This document shows positions 16,081 to 25,045 of a stretch of DNA of 64,000 nucleotides, in pieces. Source of the stretch: JAFGPL01 sp963781805 (GTDB lineage Bacteria > Bacteroidota > Bacteroidia > Bacteroidales > UBA10428). The DNA lies in assembly GCA_963781805.1 (NCBI GenBank), contig CAWAHF010000004.1:5828001-5892000 (forward strand), read 5' to 3'. Every line of letters starts with the position of its first letter. The stretch's first letter is position 1. The position numbers were made by a program, and so were the translations under genes. The notes below the pieces were generated by a model that saw only the letters and a list, made by a program, of their open reading frames with translations, was not told the origin of the DNA and did no database searches.

Positions 16081-17910
16081 CTATCTGTACTTCACCTCCA
16101 TCTTATCATAGAAATTCTTTAGCACATAAAATGCCTTCTTTTTTGTGCCGTTTTGTCCAATCAATCCTTTACGGTTCCAGCCATCCTGAATATTGGGGAT
16201 CAGACGCCGCGGGGATCGGAAATCGCATAAAATCCAGGGAGTGACTCCTCTGAATTGCGGAATCTTTGATAACATAGGCAAGGTGTGCTTATAAAGGTTT
16301 TCCTGGAATTCCTCCGACCACCTGGTTAGCGTGTCGCCATGCATGCCCTGCAGCGCTCCGGCGCCAAACTCGCTAATCATTACAGGTTTGTTATATTCAA
16401 TCCGCCATTCAATTTTATCGCATTTTTCGGGTAATCCGTCGTACCACCCGATATATTCATTGAAATTCACGATATCCACATATTCCGCAAATGGATCTTC
16501 TACGATTCTCAGATTAGGATTGCCCGGTTCTCCGTGCACTTCCAACGCAGCCGAAATAAGACGTGAGTTATCAAGTGAACGTGCATGATCTGCCAGGTTT
16601 TTAAGAAACAGGGTGCGGGCTTCTTTAACAGGGGTTTCATTGGCCATTGACCAGATAATCACGCTGGCCCGGTTTTTATCCCGTTGTATTACATCGGTGA
16701 GTTGTTGTTCTGCATTTGCATACGTTTCCGTACTTTCCCACAAGATGGTCCAGTATACAGGTATCTCTTCCCAAACCAAAATTCCCATTTCGTCTGCCAG
16801 TCGCACCATATATTCATTGTGTGGATAATGTGCCAGGCGCACATAATTGCAGTTAAGCTCTTTTACCCAGTTTAGCAGCATACGGGCATCTGCTTTGGAA
16901 TAAGCTCTTCCTCCGCGCATGGGATTTTCCTCGTGAATGCATATCCCTCTCAGAAAAACCGGTTTTCCATTAAGCAGAATATCGGTTCCTTTTGTCTCAA
17001 TCGATCGAAAGCCTATATTATCTGAGATGTTATCCGAAGTGCAGGAAACTTTTACTTTATACAGGCAAGGATTTTCAGGTGACCAGAGTTTAAGGTTTTT
17101 GACATTTACCGAAAATGTTGCCTTTCCTGATTCATCCGGAGTAATTTCAGTTTTTGTTTTTATTTCAGGGATTTCGATGGCAATTTTTTGTGACAGCATA
17201 TTCCCTTCCAGCTGAACATATCCCGATATCTGATTTAATGAACCTTTGCTGAGTTGTATCCTGTAATCTGAAATGAAAGTTGCCGGCACCTCTATAACAG
17301 ATACATCTCGCGTAATCCCGCCATAGTTCCACCAGTCGGTATTGAGCGTGGGAACCCCTTCTCTTTTGCGTTTGTTATCCACTCGTACCACCAGCGAATT
17401 ATCTTTGTCTTTCAGAAGTGAAGTAATTTCGTAACTGAACGGAGTAAATCCTCCTATATGTTTTCCAAGGATTTTCCCGTTCAGATAAACATCTGCCTCG
17501 TAATTCACCGCGCCAAAATGAATAAAGATCCTGTTATCTTCTTTTGACGGAGTATAATCAAAGGTTTTCCTGTACCAGATGGTACCTTCATAATACAACA
17601 GCTTTTCATCCTGCGAATTCCAGTCGCCCGGAACCCAAAGGGTAGGAGATTTGTCAAAGGAGTATTCAATCAGATCCGATTTATCCTGTGGCTTTCTGTC
17701 CAGGAAAAATCCTCCGTGCGGATTCGGATTCTCATCATAGGGTTTAAACCGATAATCCAGGTAACCTGTTTCATAGGGATCGATGATATAGTTCCATTTC
17801 CCGTTGAGCGTGAATGAAGTTCGATTATACGTTTCAATTATCATCGATTCTCCGGTTACATACTGAAACAGGAATAGTATCAGGAAGAGAAATATTTTGA
17901 AAGTTTTCAT
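16081..17910 (-). CDS. Glycoside hydrolase family 2, beta-glucuronidase-like
   Basis: A 609-aa secreted exo-glycosidase with a signal peptide at residues 1-20. Domain order: sugar-binding jelly roll (GTIWYRKTFDYTP, IHFGAVNYEADVYLNGK), immunoglobulin-like domain, then the TIM barrel with NYVRLAHYPHNEYMVRLADE. The acid/base is predicted at Glu425 in SMANETP and the nucleophile at Glu514 in MISEFGAGA. Size and the short domain layout fit beta-glucuronidases rather than the ~1000-aa beta-galactosidases. If it releases glucuronate it would feed the hexuronate locus at 21-33 kb, but it is not co-transcribed with it. The substrate is an inference. Confidence 0.87.
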   Translation of the reverse strand: MKTFKIFLFLILFLFQYVTGESMIIETYNRTSFTLNGKWNYIIDPYETGYLDYRFKPYDENPNPHGGFFLDRKPQDKSDLIEYSFDKSPTLWVPGDWNSQDEKLLYYEGTIWYRKTFDYTPSKEDNRIFIHFGAVNYEADVYLNGKILGKHIGGFTPFSYEITSLLKDKDNSLVVRVDNKRKREGVPTLNTDWWNYGGITRDVSVIEVPATFISDYRIQLSKGSLNQISGYVQLEGNMLSQKIAIEIPEIKTKTEITPDESGKATFSVNVKNLKLWSPENPCLYKVKVSCTSDNISDNIGFRSIETKGTDILLNGKPVFLRGICIHEENPMRGGRAYSKADARMLLNWVKELNCNYVRLAHYPHNEYMVRLADEMGILVWEEIPVYWTILWESTETYANAEQQLTDVIQRDKNRASVIIWSMANETPVKEARTLFLKNLADHARSLDNSRLISAALEVHGEPGNPNLRIVEDPFAEYVDIVNFNEYIGWYDGLPEKCDKIEWRIEYNKPVMISEFGAGALQGMHGDTLTRWSEEFQENLYKHTLPMLSKIPQFRGVTPWILCDFRSPRRLIPNIQDGWNRKGLIGQNGTKKKAFYVLKNFYDKMEVKYR

Positions 17911-17947
17911 AATGGTAAAGAATTATTTTGTTTACGCGAATTAGGTT

Positions 17948-18175
17948 TTAAAGGTATTTACTTAAATAGATAGTCAGCAGTTTTTTCAGTCTGCCCTGTA
18001 AACAGGTTTGTGCGTTATGCAGATTGAATTCTTTTTCATTTATACGGATATCCGTATCGGCAGTTAAATGAACATACCCATGAAAGTTTACTGCATGTCC
18101 GCCAATTACAAGATATTCAACGTTGTTATTATGTAAGGCAGAAAGAATATTTAAATATAATTCAGATAAAGCCAT
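17948..18175 (-). pseudogene. Nucleotidyltransferase fragment (MNT/AbiEii-like)
   Basis: A 75-aa remnant. The N-terminus reads EYLVIGGHAVNFHGYVHLTADTDI, matching the GG...AV...G...R/LTxDxD active-site signature of minimal nucleotidyltransferases of the AbiEii/DUF6036 kind. After about residue 55 the sequence degenerates (QTCLQGRLKKLLTIYLSKYL) and stops, while complete homologues are around 180 aa or longer. It is therefore truncated or frameshifted, and no partner gene is next to it. Confidence 0.6.
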
Positions 18176-18754
18176 CTGTTTTAAAATATATGAATCCTTC
18201 AGTCTTTTTTGTAATTCAAAGTACTACTATTTGATCACTTTCATGACCCATTCACACAACTCAAATGATTTTTTAAACACTCAACCTGAGTCATAGATAA
18301 ACATAGTTTATACTAATTTAAAGGGTGATCGGATTTATTCACTATAAGTATACTTAAATGACTGAAATAGAATTTATAAAATTATCAAAAACTTTTATTA
18401 TACCAAGCATATAAAAACAGCAATATCTTTTAAGTTTTGCGGTTGAGTTTTTAACCAGTTAAAAAAGCCGGAAAATTTTATCTCATAAAGCTTTCCGGTT
18501 AAATTTATTAATCGTGGGAGAGAGAAAACTTAGCATATTGTGTGTGTGCCAATTCATGAGGGAAGTTCAGGATTCGGGTATCGGGTTGTGAATTATGAAT
18601 TGTGAATTATGAATTATGAATTGCTAATGAATCATAAAGCATGAAGAATCAGGAATTTGTTTAGAAAGCATGTACATGCATTTATTTTAAAATGTCTTTT
18701 TTGTTGCTTATTTTCTTTAATTATTATTTCTTTATAGAAAAATAGATTTTATTT
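18176..18754. other. Intergenic region with short repeats
   Basis: No gene is supported. A weak hairpin with arms CCGGAAA / TTTCCGG lies at 18468-18498. A short tandem array of the unit TGAATTATGAAT occurs at about 18588-18624, preceded by GGTATCGGGTT. The complementary string AACCCGATACC ends another low-complexity tract at 27920-27965, so this is a dispersed repeat. A promoter for the operon at 18755 should be in the last 80 bp but was not resolved. Confidence 0.45.
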
Positions 18755-19474
18755 ATGAAGTATTTGGTATTATTGATTTTCACAGTAAGCCTTCTGAGTT
18801 GTCAGTCAGAGAATGAGGTGGATTTGTATAACAACGGTAAAAACCCAGGTTTGCTAAATCAAGATCTGCTTGCATATTTCCCGCTTGATAGCAGTTATAT
18901 TGATGAAAGCGGGAATGATAATCTTTTACAGCCTTATGGAAACCCTGAATTTGTTGAAGGATACAGGAATGAGCCTTCAACGGCGGTATTATTAGATGGG
19001 GACGATGATTTTTTAGTTGGTTTTATCGGTAAGTTAGATACCTTTTCCATATCCATGTGGTTACTGTCATATAGATATTATGTTGGCGAATGGCCTGAAT
19101 GGCGGTCTGCCATTTTCGACTATTCGAATAAGCAGGTTTATGGATACATTGATGGAGTCTCGGGAGCCACACAAATAAACTGTGGAATAGAATCTAAACC
19201 GGTTGCCGGGGCAGCTATTGACAACGTTGGCGATTGGTTTCATTTGTATGTGGCAGTAAGTAATGACATGAAAATATATATAAATGGCAGCTTAAGGAAA
19301 ACGGAACCTTATCAGGATACAATTACATATTTAAGTGATATTATATATTTTGGCAGGGCTTCAAACGATGATGAAATAGAACTAACATACTTCTATGGCC
19401 TGATTGATGAAATCAAAATCTTTAACAGGATACTTGATCAAACAGAGATAGATGAACTATCATCAAAAAAATAG
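18755..19474 (+). CDS. LamG-domain lipoprotein
   Basis: A 239-aa lipoprotein: residues 1-16 form a signal with lipobox LLSC followed by QSENE. The mature part is a concanavalin-like LamG/laminin-G_3 jelly roll (YFPLDSSYIDESGNDNLLQ, then VLLDGDDDFLVG, ending GLIDEIKIFNRILDQTEIDEL, the usual signature). Such domains bind glycans or proteins at the cell surface. It is the first gene of a three-gene operon with the DUF5777 protein (10-bp gap) and the YceI protein. Confidence 0.82.
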   Translation: MKYLVLLIFTVSLLSCQSENEVDLYNNGKNPGLLNQDLLAYFPLDSSYIDESGNDNLLQPYGNPEFVEGYRNEPSTAVLLDGDDDFLVGFIGKLDTFSISMWLLSYRYYVGEWPEWRSAIFDYSNKQVYGYIDGVSGATQINCGIESKPVAGAAIDNVGDWFHLYVAVSNDMKIYINGSLRKTEPYQDTITYLSDIIYFGRASNDDEIELTYFYGLIDEIKIFNRILDQTEIDELSSKK

Positions 19475-19484
19475 TTTTAAATAG

Positions 19485-20369
19485 ATGAATATAAAACAAT
19501 TACTCATATTTAGTTTGTTGCAAATTCCCTGTCTGATTCATGCCCAGAATGATTTAGAAGCCTTGTTGGATGAAGAAATGGGAGAAGAAACCGAATATAC
19601 GGTTGCAACCTTTTTGTCCACCCGGGTAATTAATTGCCACTCGGTTGAAATTATGCCGAAAAATGGATTGGATTTTAGGATTGCGCATCATTTTGGCCAG
19701 TTTAACACAGGTTTTAAAGAATTTTTTGGTTTGGATGAATCCAACTCATACCTGAGTGCGGAATATGGAATTACAAAGTGGATGATGATGGGTGTTGGCC
19801 GTACAACGTATAAAAAAATGTTTAATGGATTTATCAAACCGGTTATTTTCCGGCAATCATCGGGCAAACAAATTATGCCTGTGAGTATTGTAGTTTACTC
19901 ATCACTTGCAGTTAACTCTACAATATATGAGGAAAAAGAAAGAAATAGGGACTTTGTATCCAGGATGTCTTATACCGAACAACTAATCATTGGAAGAAAG
20001 TGCTCGCCTAAGTTATCTCTTCAACTTACACCCACCTTTGTTCATCGCAATCTTGTCAGCACACCTGATGAAAACAATGATCTGTGGGCAATCGGAGTGG
20101 GAGGATGTTATAAGATATTAAATCGGGTATCGCTGAATATTGAATACTTTAAAGTATATGGAAATACTAAAACAGAAGGTATTGAATATTACGACCCTCT
20201 TTCAATTGGTGTAGACATACAAGCAGGAAGTCATGTATTTCAGCTTTATGTTACAAATTCCCAGGCAATTATCGAAAATACATATATCGGTGAGACTTCA
20301 GGGAATTTTTTTAAAGGAGATGTACGATTTGGATTTAACATATCTCAGGTATTTACTCTTGGGAAATAG
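19485..20369 (+). CDS. DUF5777-like outer-membrane beta-barrel protein
   Basis: A 294-aa protein with a signal peptide ending near CLIHAQ. The segment FLSTRVINCHSVEIMPKNGLDFRIAHHFG followed by strand-rich repeats (YLSAEYGITKWMMMGVGRT, then LSIGVDIQAGSHVFQLYVTNSQA) matches the DUF5777 barrel family of Bacteroidota. Members often sit beside YceI or cytochrome genes, as here. The role is unknown; export or binding of a small lipid-like ligand is a guess based on the YceI neighbour. Confidence 0.78.
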   Translation: MNIKQLLIFSLLQIPCLIHAQNDLEALLDEEMGEETEYTVATFLSTRVINCHSVEIMPKNGLDFRIAHHFGQFNTGFKEFFGLDESNSYLSAEYGITKWMMMGVGRTTYKKMFNGFIKPVIFRQSSGKQIMPVSIVVYSSLAVNSTIYEEKERNRDFVSRMSYTEQLIIGRKCSPKLSLQLTPTFVHRNLVSTPDENNDLWAIGVGGCYKILNRVSLNIEYFKVYGNTKTEGIEYYDPLSIGVDIQAGSHVFQLYVTNSQAIIENTYIGETSGNFFKGDVRFGFNISQVFTLGK

Positions 20370-20401
20370 CAAAGAGAGCATGAAATTTGTAAAAATGGAT
20401 A

Positions 20402-20971
20402 ATGATTATGTTCAGAATTAGATGCGTATTAATAGTAGGAATGTTTCTTATCCTAACAATAAATGCATGGGGGCAGGATGAATATTTTACCCGAACTGGT
20501 CATGTATACTTTATATCTCATACGGATGTTATTGATATTGATGGAAATAATAGCCAGGTTTACAGCTTTCTGAATATTAAAACAGGAGAAATCGTATTTG
20601 CACTGTTAGTTAAATCTTTTGAGTTTACCCTGGCTACAGCAAAAGAGCATTTTAATGAGAGCTATATGGAGTCTAACATATATCCTAAATCGAAGTTTAA
20701 AGGGAAAATTAACGGAATTGAAACTATTGATCTAACAAAGGAGGGGGTATACAACGTCATCGTTGAAGGTGACCTAACTATACATGGCATTACAAAAACT
20801 GTTACTGAACCAGGAACCCTGGAAGTTAAAGGTGGGAAGATATACGGAAAATCGAAATTTGAAGTTGCTATTGACGATTATGGCATTAAAGTGCCAAAAA
20901 TAGTGAAAAACAGAGTAGCAACGGTTGTTGAGGTAGATATAGATATGATATATGAACCATATTCTAACTAA
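20402..20971 (+). CDS. YceI-family protein
   Basis: A 189-aa periplasmic lipocalin-like protein with a signal peptide (cleavage near NAWGQ). It contains FISHTDVIDIDGNNSQ, FNESYMESNIYPKSKFKG and GDLTIHGITKTV, the last being the characteristic YceI block. The family binds amphiphilic molecules such as polyisoprenoids. It is the third gene of the LamG-DUF5777-YceI operon, 32 bp after the barrel gene; the operon appears to end here. Confidence 0.87.
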   Translation: MIMFRIRCVLIVGMFLILTINAWGQDEYFTRTGHVYFISHTDVIDIDGNNSQVYSFLNIKTGEIVFALLVKSFEFTLATAKEHFNESYMESNIYPKSKFKGKINGIETIDLTKEGVYNVIVEGDLTIHGITKTVTEPGTLEVKGGKIYGKSKFEVAIDDYGIKVPKIVKNRVATVVEVDIDMIYEPYSN

Positions 20972-21347
20972 ATAGAATATCTTAGTTGGCGTTCTTAGGG
21001 GCTGTTTTGTATTTATAAAAAAAACACTACTGACCAACTAAATGCTTTTATAATCTTTATACATCTTATTTTGTAGAACCTCTACGAGGTATCATTGCCT
21101 TTGGGGTTATTTTTTTCAACAATTCCTTATCCGCTACGCGGAAATTCTCCGTAGAGTCTGTCCCGCAATAAAGCGTGAAGATAAAGTGTTGTAATAAAGC
21201 AATAAAGTAAAGATCCTATTCCACGTAGTGGATAAACAAATAATTTAGTCGGACACTACTGAATCAAGTTCGGCATGACATTGAGGAATTAACAGTCAAC
21301 CTGAACTCGTTTCAGGATCATACCACATGACACTGGTTTAAGCCTGT

Positions 21348-21403
21348 AAAAAAAACCGCAATACATAACGAACATTTCACTTCTCGCTATAATATTGCGG
21401 TTT
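21348..21403 (-). terminator. Intrinsic terminator of the gnd operon
   Basis: An 11-bp perfect inverted repeat AAACCGCAATA / TATTGCGGTTT with a 29-nt loop, followed on the minus strand by a run of eight T residues. It lies 22 bp after the gnd stop and closes the minus-strand operon. The stretch from 20972 to here otherwise holds only low-complexity sequence. Confidence 0.75.
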
Positions 21404-21425
21404 GTAACTATTATGGAAAACCTAA

Positions 21426-22880
21426 TTACGCTATATAGGTAGATGAGGCCGTATCTCCTCCTTTTCCTGTCCAGTTGGTGTGGAAAAATTCACCTCTGGG
21501 CTTGTCTACACGTTCGTATGTATGTGCGCCGAAATAGTCGCGCTGTGCCTGAAGCAGATTTGCAGGAAGCCTTTCAGAACGATACCCATCGTAGTAAGCC
21601 AGTGCAGTGGCAAATGCCGGTACAGGAATTCCCTGCATGGCAGCAGTTGCAACAACTCGTCTCCAACCATCCTGTGATGCAACGATTTTACCTTTAAAGT
21701 AGGGTTCGAGCAACAGGTTTTCAAGTTTAGGATCCTTATCAAATGCTTCCTTTATCTTGCCAAGAAATATGGAACGAATGATACATCCGCCACGCCACAT
21801 CAGTGCAATACCACCGTTATTCAGATTCCAGCCATATTCGGCAGCAGCGGCGCGCATCAGTACATATCCCTGTGCATAGGAAACCAGTTTGGAGGCAAAC
21901 AACGCCTGTTTGATATCATCTATAAATGCTTTTTTATCTCCGGTAAATTTCTTTGCAGGTCCGGTTAATACTTTGGAAGCACGCACACGTTCATCCTTTT
22001 GAGCAGATAGACAACGTGCAAAAACAGCTTCTCCAATCAATGTTAATGGTACTCCCTGATCCAGCGCTGCAACAGCTGTCCATTTTCCGGTTCCTTTTTG
22101 TCCTGCTGTATCCAGTATCTTTTCAACGAGTGGTTTTCCGTCTTCATCTTTAAATTCCAGGATATCGCGTGTAATCTCAATCAGGTAACTATCCAGCTCA
22201 CCTTTGTTCCACTCCTTAAAAACTTCATGCATTTCGTCAGGGGTCATTCCCAACAATTCCTTCATTATCTGGTAGGCTTCGCATATCAGCTGCATGTCGC
22301 CATATTCAATGCCATTGTGTACCATTTTTACAAAGTGTCCTGCTCCGTTTTCACCTACCCAGTCGCAACAAGGAGTACCATCTTCTACTTTTGCAGAAAT
22401 CGACTGGAATATGGTTTTAACCTGCGGCCAGGCTGCATTGGATCCACCCGGCATAATAGAAGGACCATGAAGCGCACCTTCTTCACCGCCTGAAACGCCG
22501 GTACCGATATACAATAATCCTTTGCTTTCAACATATTTGGTTCTGCGAATGGTATCAGGGAAGTGAGAATTGCCGCCATCGATAATAATGTCGCCAGCTT
22601 CAAGATAAGGAATCAGCTTTTCGATAAAATCGTCCACTGCCTTACCGGCCTTAACAAGCATCATTACCTTCCGCGGACGTTTCAGTGACTTTACCAGTTC
22701 TTCGATCGTATGGGCTCCGATAAAGTTCTTTCCTTTGCCGCGTCCTTCAACAAATTTATCCACTTTCTCCACCGTACGGTTGAATACTGCAACAGTAAAG
22801 CCTTTGCTTTCCATGTTCAGTACAAGATTTTCACCCATTACGGCAAGACCAATCAAACCAATATCTGCTAATTTTTCCAT
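21426..22880 (-). CDS. gnd: 6-phosphogluconate dehydrogenase (decarboxylating)
   Basis: A 484-aa full-length enzyme converting 6-phosphogluconate to ribulose 5-phosphate and CO2, in the oxidative pentose phosphate route. The N-terminal Rossmann motif GLAVMGENLVLNM is followed by GGNSHFPDTIRR, the catalytic block FVKMVHNGIEYGDMQ, and the C-terminal tail with GGCIIRS and NLLQAQRDYFGAHTYER. NRT at the end of beta-2 suggests NADP use. It is the last gene of the minus operon, 20 bp after pdxB. Its presence beside hexuronate genes suggests that gluconate or 6-phosphogluconate is a product of the locus. Confidence 0.95.
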   Translation of the reverse strand: MEKLADIGLIGLAVMGENLVLNMESKGFTVAVFNRTVEKVDKFVEGRGKGKNFIGAHTIEELVKSLKRPRKVMMLVKAGKAVDDFIEKLIPYLEAGDIIIDGGNSHFPDTIRRTKYVESKGLLYIGTGVSGGEEGALHGPSIMPGGSNAAWPQVKTIFQSISAKVEDGTPCCDWVGENGAGHFVKMVHNGIEYGDMQLICEAYQIMKELLGMTPDEMHEVFKEWNKGELDSYLIEITRDILEFKDEDGKPLVEKILDTAGQKGTGKWTAVAALDQGVPLTLIGEAVFARCLSAQKDERVRASKVLTGPAKKFTGDKKAFIDDIKQALFASKLVSYAQGYVLMRAAAAEYGWNLNNGGIALMWRGGCIIRSIFLGKIKEAFDKDPKLENLLLEPYFKGKIVASQDGWRRVVATAAMQGIPVPAFATALAYYDGYRSERLPANLLQAQRDYFGAHTYERVDKPRGEFFHTNWTGKGGDTASSTYIA

Positions 22881-22900
22881 GTTTAAAATTGTTTTATGTA

Positions 22901-24046
22901 TTAAATATTGAAATAATTTTCTGTTTTAAACCCTAGTCTTCTGAGTCTTTTATCTACTTCGGGCCTTTCCTCCGAAAGTAGTATCGTGTAAATTTGAAAT
23001 TCTCTTCTTAAAGGATAATCGCCTCGTTGTTTTTCAAAAGTTTCAACTGAATTCCGAAGCCTTATATCATCTTCTAAAATATCATATGTGCCTAAAATTG
23101 CCTCACTGATAATCTGATCATCGCTCTTACCTCTGCAGTTAATCTTAAGTTTCGTAACAGGAGGTACCGGTATATCCTCCGGTTCCCAGTCATCGATCCC
23201 CAGGTTAAAAAATCTGCTCAGCGAACGTATGCTCATGCTGGTACCGTTTGCTTTACCGTCTGCCGAATAACCTGCAATATGGGGCGTGACTATATCTGTC
23301 ATGTTCAATAATTCTGCATCGATAAATGGCTCGCGTTCCCAGACATCAAGCACGACTCCACCTAACTTTCCCGATTGAATGGCATTTTTCAGGTCATTTG
23401 TATTTACCACCTCGCCCCTGGAGCTGTTTATGATAATCGTTCCTTTATTCACCCTGTCAAAAAGTGTTTTGTCGGCCATGTGAAAGGTCACGTCTTCACC
23501 TTCCAAATTCAGCGGGACATGAAACGTAAGGATATCGCATTCTCTCAGGATGGTATCGAGTGATCGCAACTGGCAAACGTTCTCCTTTCGTTGCCGGGGA
23601 GGGTCATTCATATAAATTTTCATATCCAGTTGCTCGGCAGCCCTGACCACTTTTGAACCGACATTGCCCACACCGATAACACCGAGTGTTCTGTCTTTCA
23701 AATCAAATCCTTTTTTTTTAGCCAGTGTTACAAGCGCCGAGGAAATGTATTGCTTTACCGAAGATGAATTACAGCCCGGAGCATTGGTCCATACAATCCC
23801 GTTCTTGGAGCAGTAATCCGTATCGACATGATCATAACCTATGGTGGCAGTAGCAATAAAACTCACATTTGTATTGCCAAGCAGGTCGTGGTTGCATTTG
23901 GTACGGGTACGTATGAGCAACGCTTCTGCACTGGTGCTTTTTAAAAGTTCATTTGTAATTTCCTTACCGGATGCATAAACCACATCGGCAAAAGGTTCCA
24001 GTGCGCCTTTCAGAAAAGGAATTTTGTTGTCAGCTACTACTATCAT
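22901..24046 (-). CDS. pdxB: 4-phosphoerythronate dehydrogenase
   Basis: A 381-aa D-2-hydroxyacid dehydrogenase. Substrate-domain motif FIATATIGYDHVD, NAD-binding GVIGVGNVGSKV, and catalytic block VDTPHIAG-type DIVTPHIAGYSADGK, plus the C-terminal extension (after about residue 290) specific to PdxB. It oxidises 4-phospho-D-erythronate in DXP-dependent pyridoxal phosphate synthesis. It begins 2 bp before the stop of the Gfo/Idh gene, so it is in the same operon. A related sugar-acid dehydrogenase role cannot be excluded in this context. Confidence 0.88.
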   Translation of the reverse strand: MIVVADNKIPFLKGALEPFADVVYASGKEITNELLKSTSAEALLIRTRTKCNHDLLGNTNVSFIATATIGYDHVDTDYCSKNGIVWTNAPGCNSSSVKQYISSALVTLAKKKGFDLKDRTLGVIGVGNVGSKVVRAAEQLDMKIYMNDPPRQRKENVCQLRSLDTILRECDILTFHVPLNLEGEDVTFHMADKTLFDRVNKGTIIINSSRGEVVNTNDLKNAIQSGKLGGVVLDVWEREPFIDAELLNMTDIVTPHIAGYSADGKANGTSMSIRSLSRFFNLGIDDWEPEDIPVPPVTKLKINCRGKSDDQIISEAILGTYDILEDDIRLRNSVETFEKQRGDYPLRREFQIYTILLSEERPEVDKRLRRLGFKTENYFNI

Positions 24047-24047
24047 G

Positions 24048-25031
24048 TTACAGTTTCTTTAAAATTATGTCCATTACCTTGTTGGTCCGGGCTGCCGAAA
24101 TACCATCGGAAGGACTTTTTCCTTTTCCAAGTAATTCTTCAACCACATCTTTGATAAGATAGAATTGAATATTTTCAGGATTTTCAGGTTTGTATTCTGA
24201 TACACTGTCACCTGTAAATACCATGATAGGATTAAAATCGAATGCTGAGAAACTAATAGAGCCTTTTTCACCTATAATGATAATGGTATCCGTTTTGCTG
24301 TTTTCATCGGCAACAAAATTCCAAACCCCGGCTCCTCCAATACCATTCATGAGTTTAAACGAGGCAGCAACATTATCTTCAGCATCATAAAGCCCTTTTT
24401 GATTTGAGAACGTCCCGTAAACTTCGTTAATTGGTCCAAAGAAAAAATCAAGCAAGTCCAGCTGATGGCATGCCATATCATAAAAATAGCCTCCACCAGC
24501 TATGTTCCTATTTACACGCCAGGGGAGATTATCTTTATTAAAATCTTCATTGCGTGATGTTGTAACAAAGGCAATACTTACCGATAGCACTTTACCAACA
24601 GTACCGGATTCTATGAGTTCTTTAACCTTCTTAAAATAGGGCAGGGATCTTCTGTAGTAAGCCACCCATAGCGGTGTTTTTGTTTCTTTGGAAACGTTGT
24701 TCATTTCTATACAACGGGTATAATTCACAGCCATAGGTTTTTCCACATAAACCGGTTTACCCGCCTGCATTGCCCTTATGGCATAATCGGCATGATAGAG
24801 TGGGGGTGTGGCAACATAAATGGCATTGATTTCCGGATCGTTTATCAGATCATTTGCATCTGAATACCATTTCGGGACATTGTGCCTCTGTGCATAATCC
24901 TTAGCTTTGTCTGGATCTCTGCGCATAACTGCAACCAGTTTAGACCCTTCTATTTTATTAAATGCAGGTCCGCTTTTTACTTCGGTTACATCACCACAAC
25001 CAATTATACCCCAGTTAATTGTTTTCAACAT
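24048..25031 (-). CDS. Gfo/Idh/MocA-family oxidoreductase
   Basis: A 327-aa NAD(P)-dependent sugar or polyol dehydrogenase. The Rossmann motif GIIGCGDVTEVKSGPAF, the VEKPMAVN block with its conserved Lys, and the C-terminal domain motif GGGYFYDMACHQLDLLDFFFG with the catalytic His are visible. The substrate is not predictable from sequence; an inositol- or uronate-like substrate is possible given the hexuronate operon. It is tightly packed between pdxB (2-bp gap) and the LarA-like gene (14-bp gap). Confidence 0.9.
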   Translation of the reverse strand: MLKTINWGIIGCGDVTEVKSGPAFNKIEGSKLVAVMRRDPDKAKDYAQRHNVPKWYSDANDLINDPEINAIYVATPPLYHADYAIRAMQAGKPVYVEKPMAVNYTRCIEMNNVSKETKTPLWVAYYRRSLPYFKKVKELIESGTVGKVLSVSIAFVTTSRNEDFNKDNLPWRVNRNIAGGGYFYDMACHQLDLLDFFFGPINEVYGTFSNQKGLYDAEDNVAASFKLMNGIGGAGVWNFVADENSKTDTIIIIGEKGSISFSAFDFNPIMVFTGDSVSEYKPENPENIQFYLIKDVVEELLGKGKSPSDGISAARTNKVMDIILKKL

Positions 25032-25045
25032 CTGAATATACGGAA

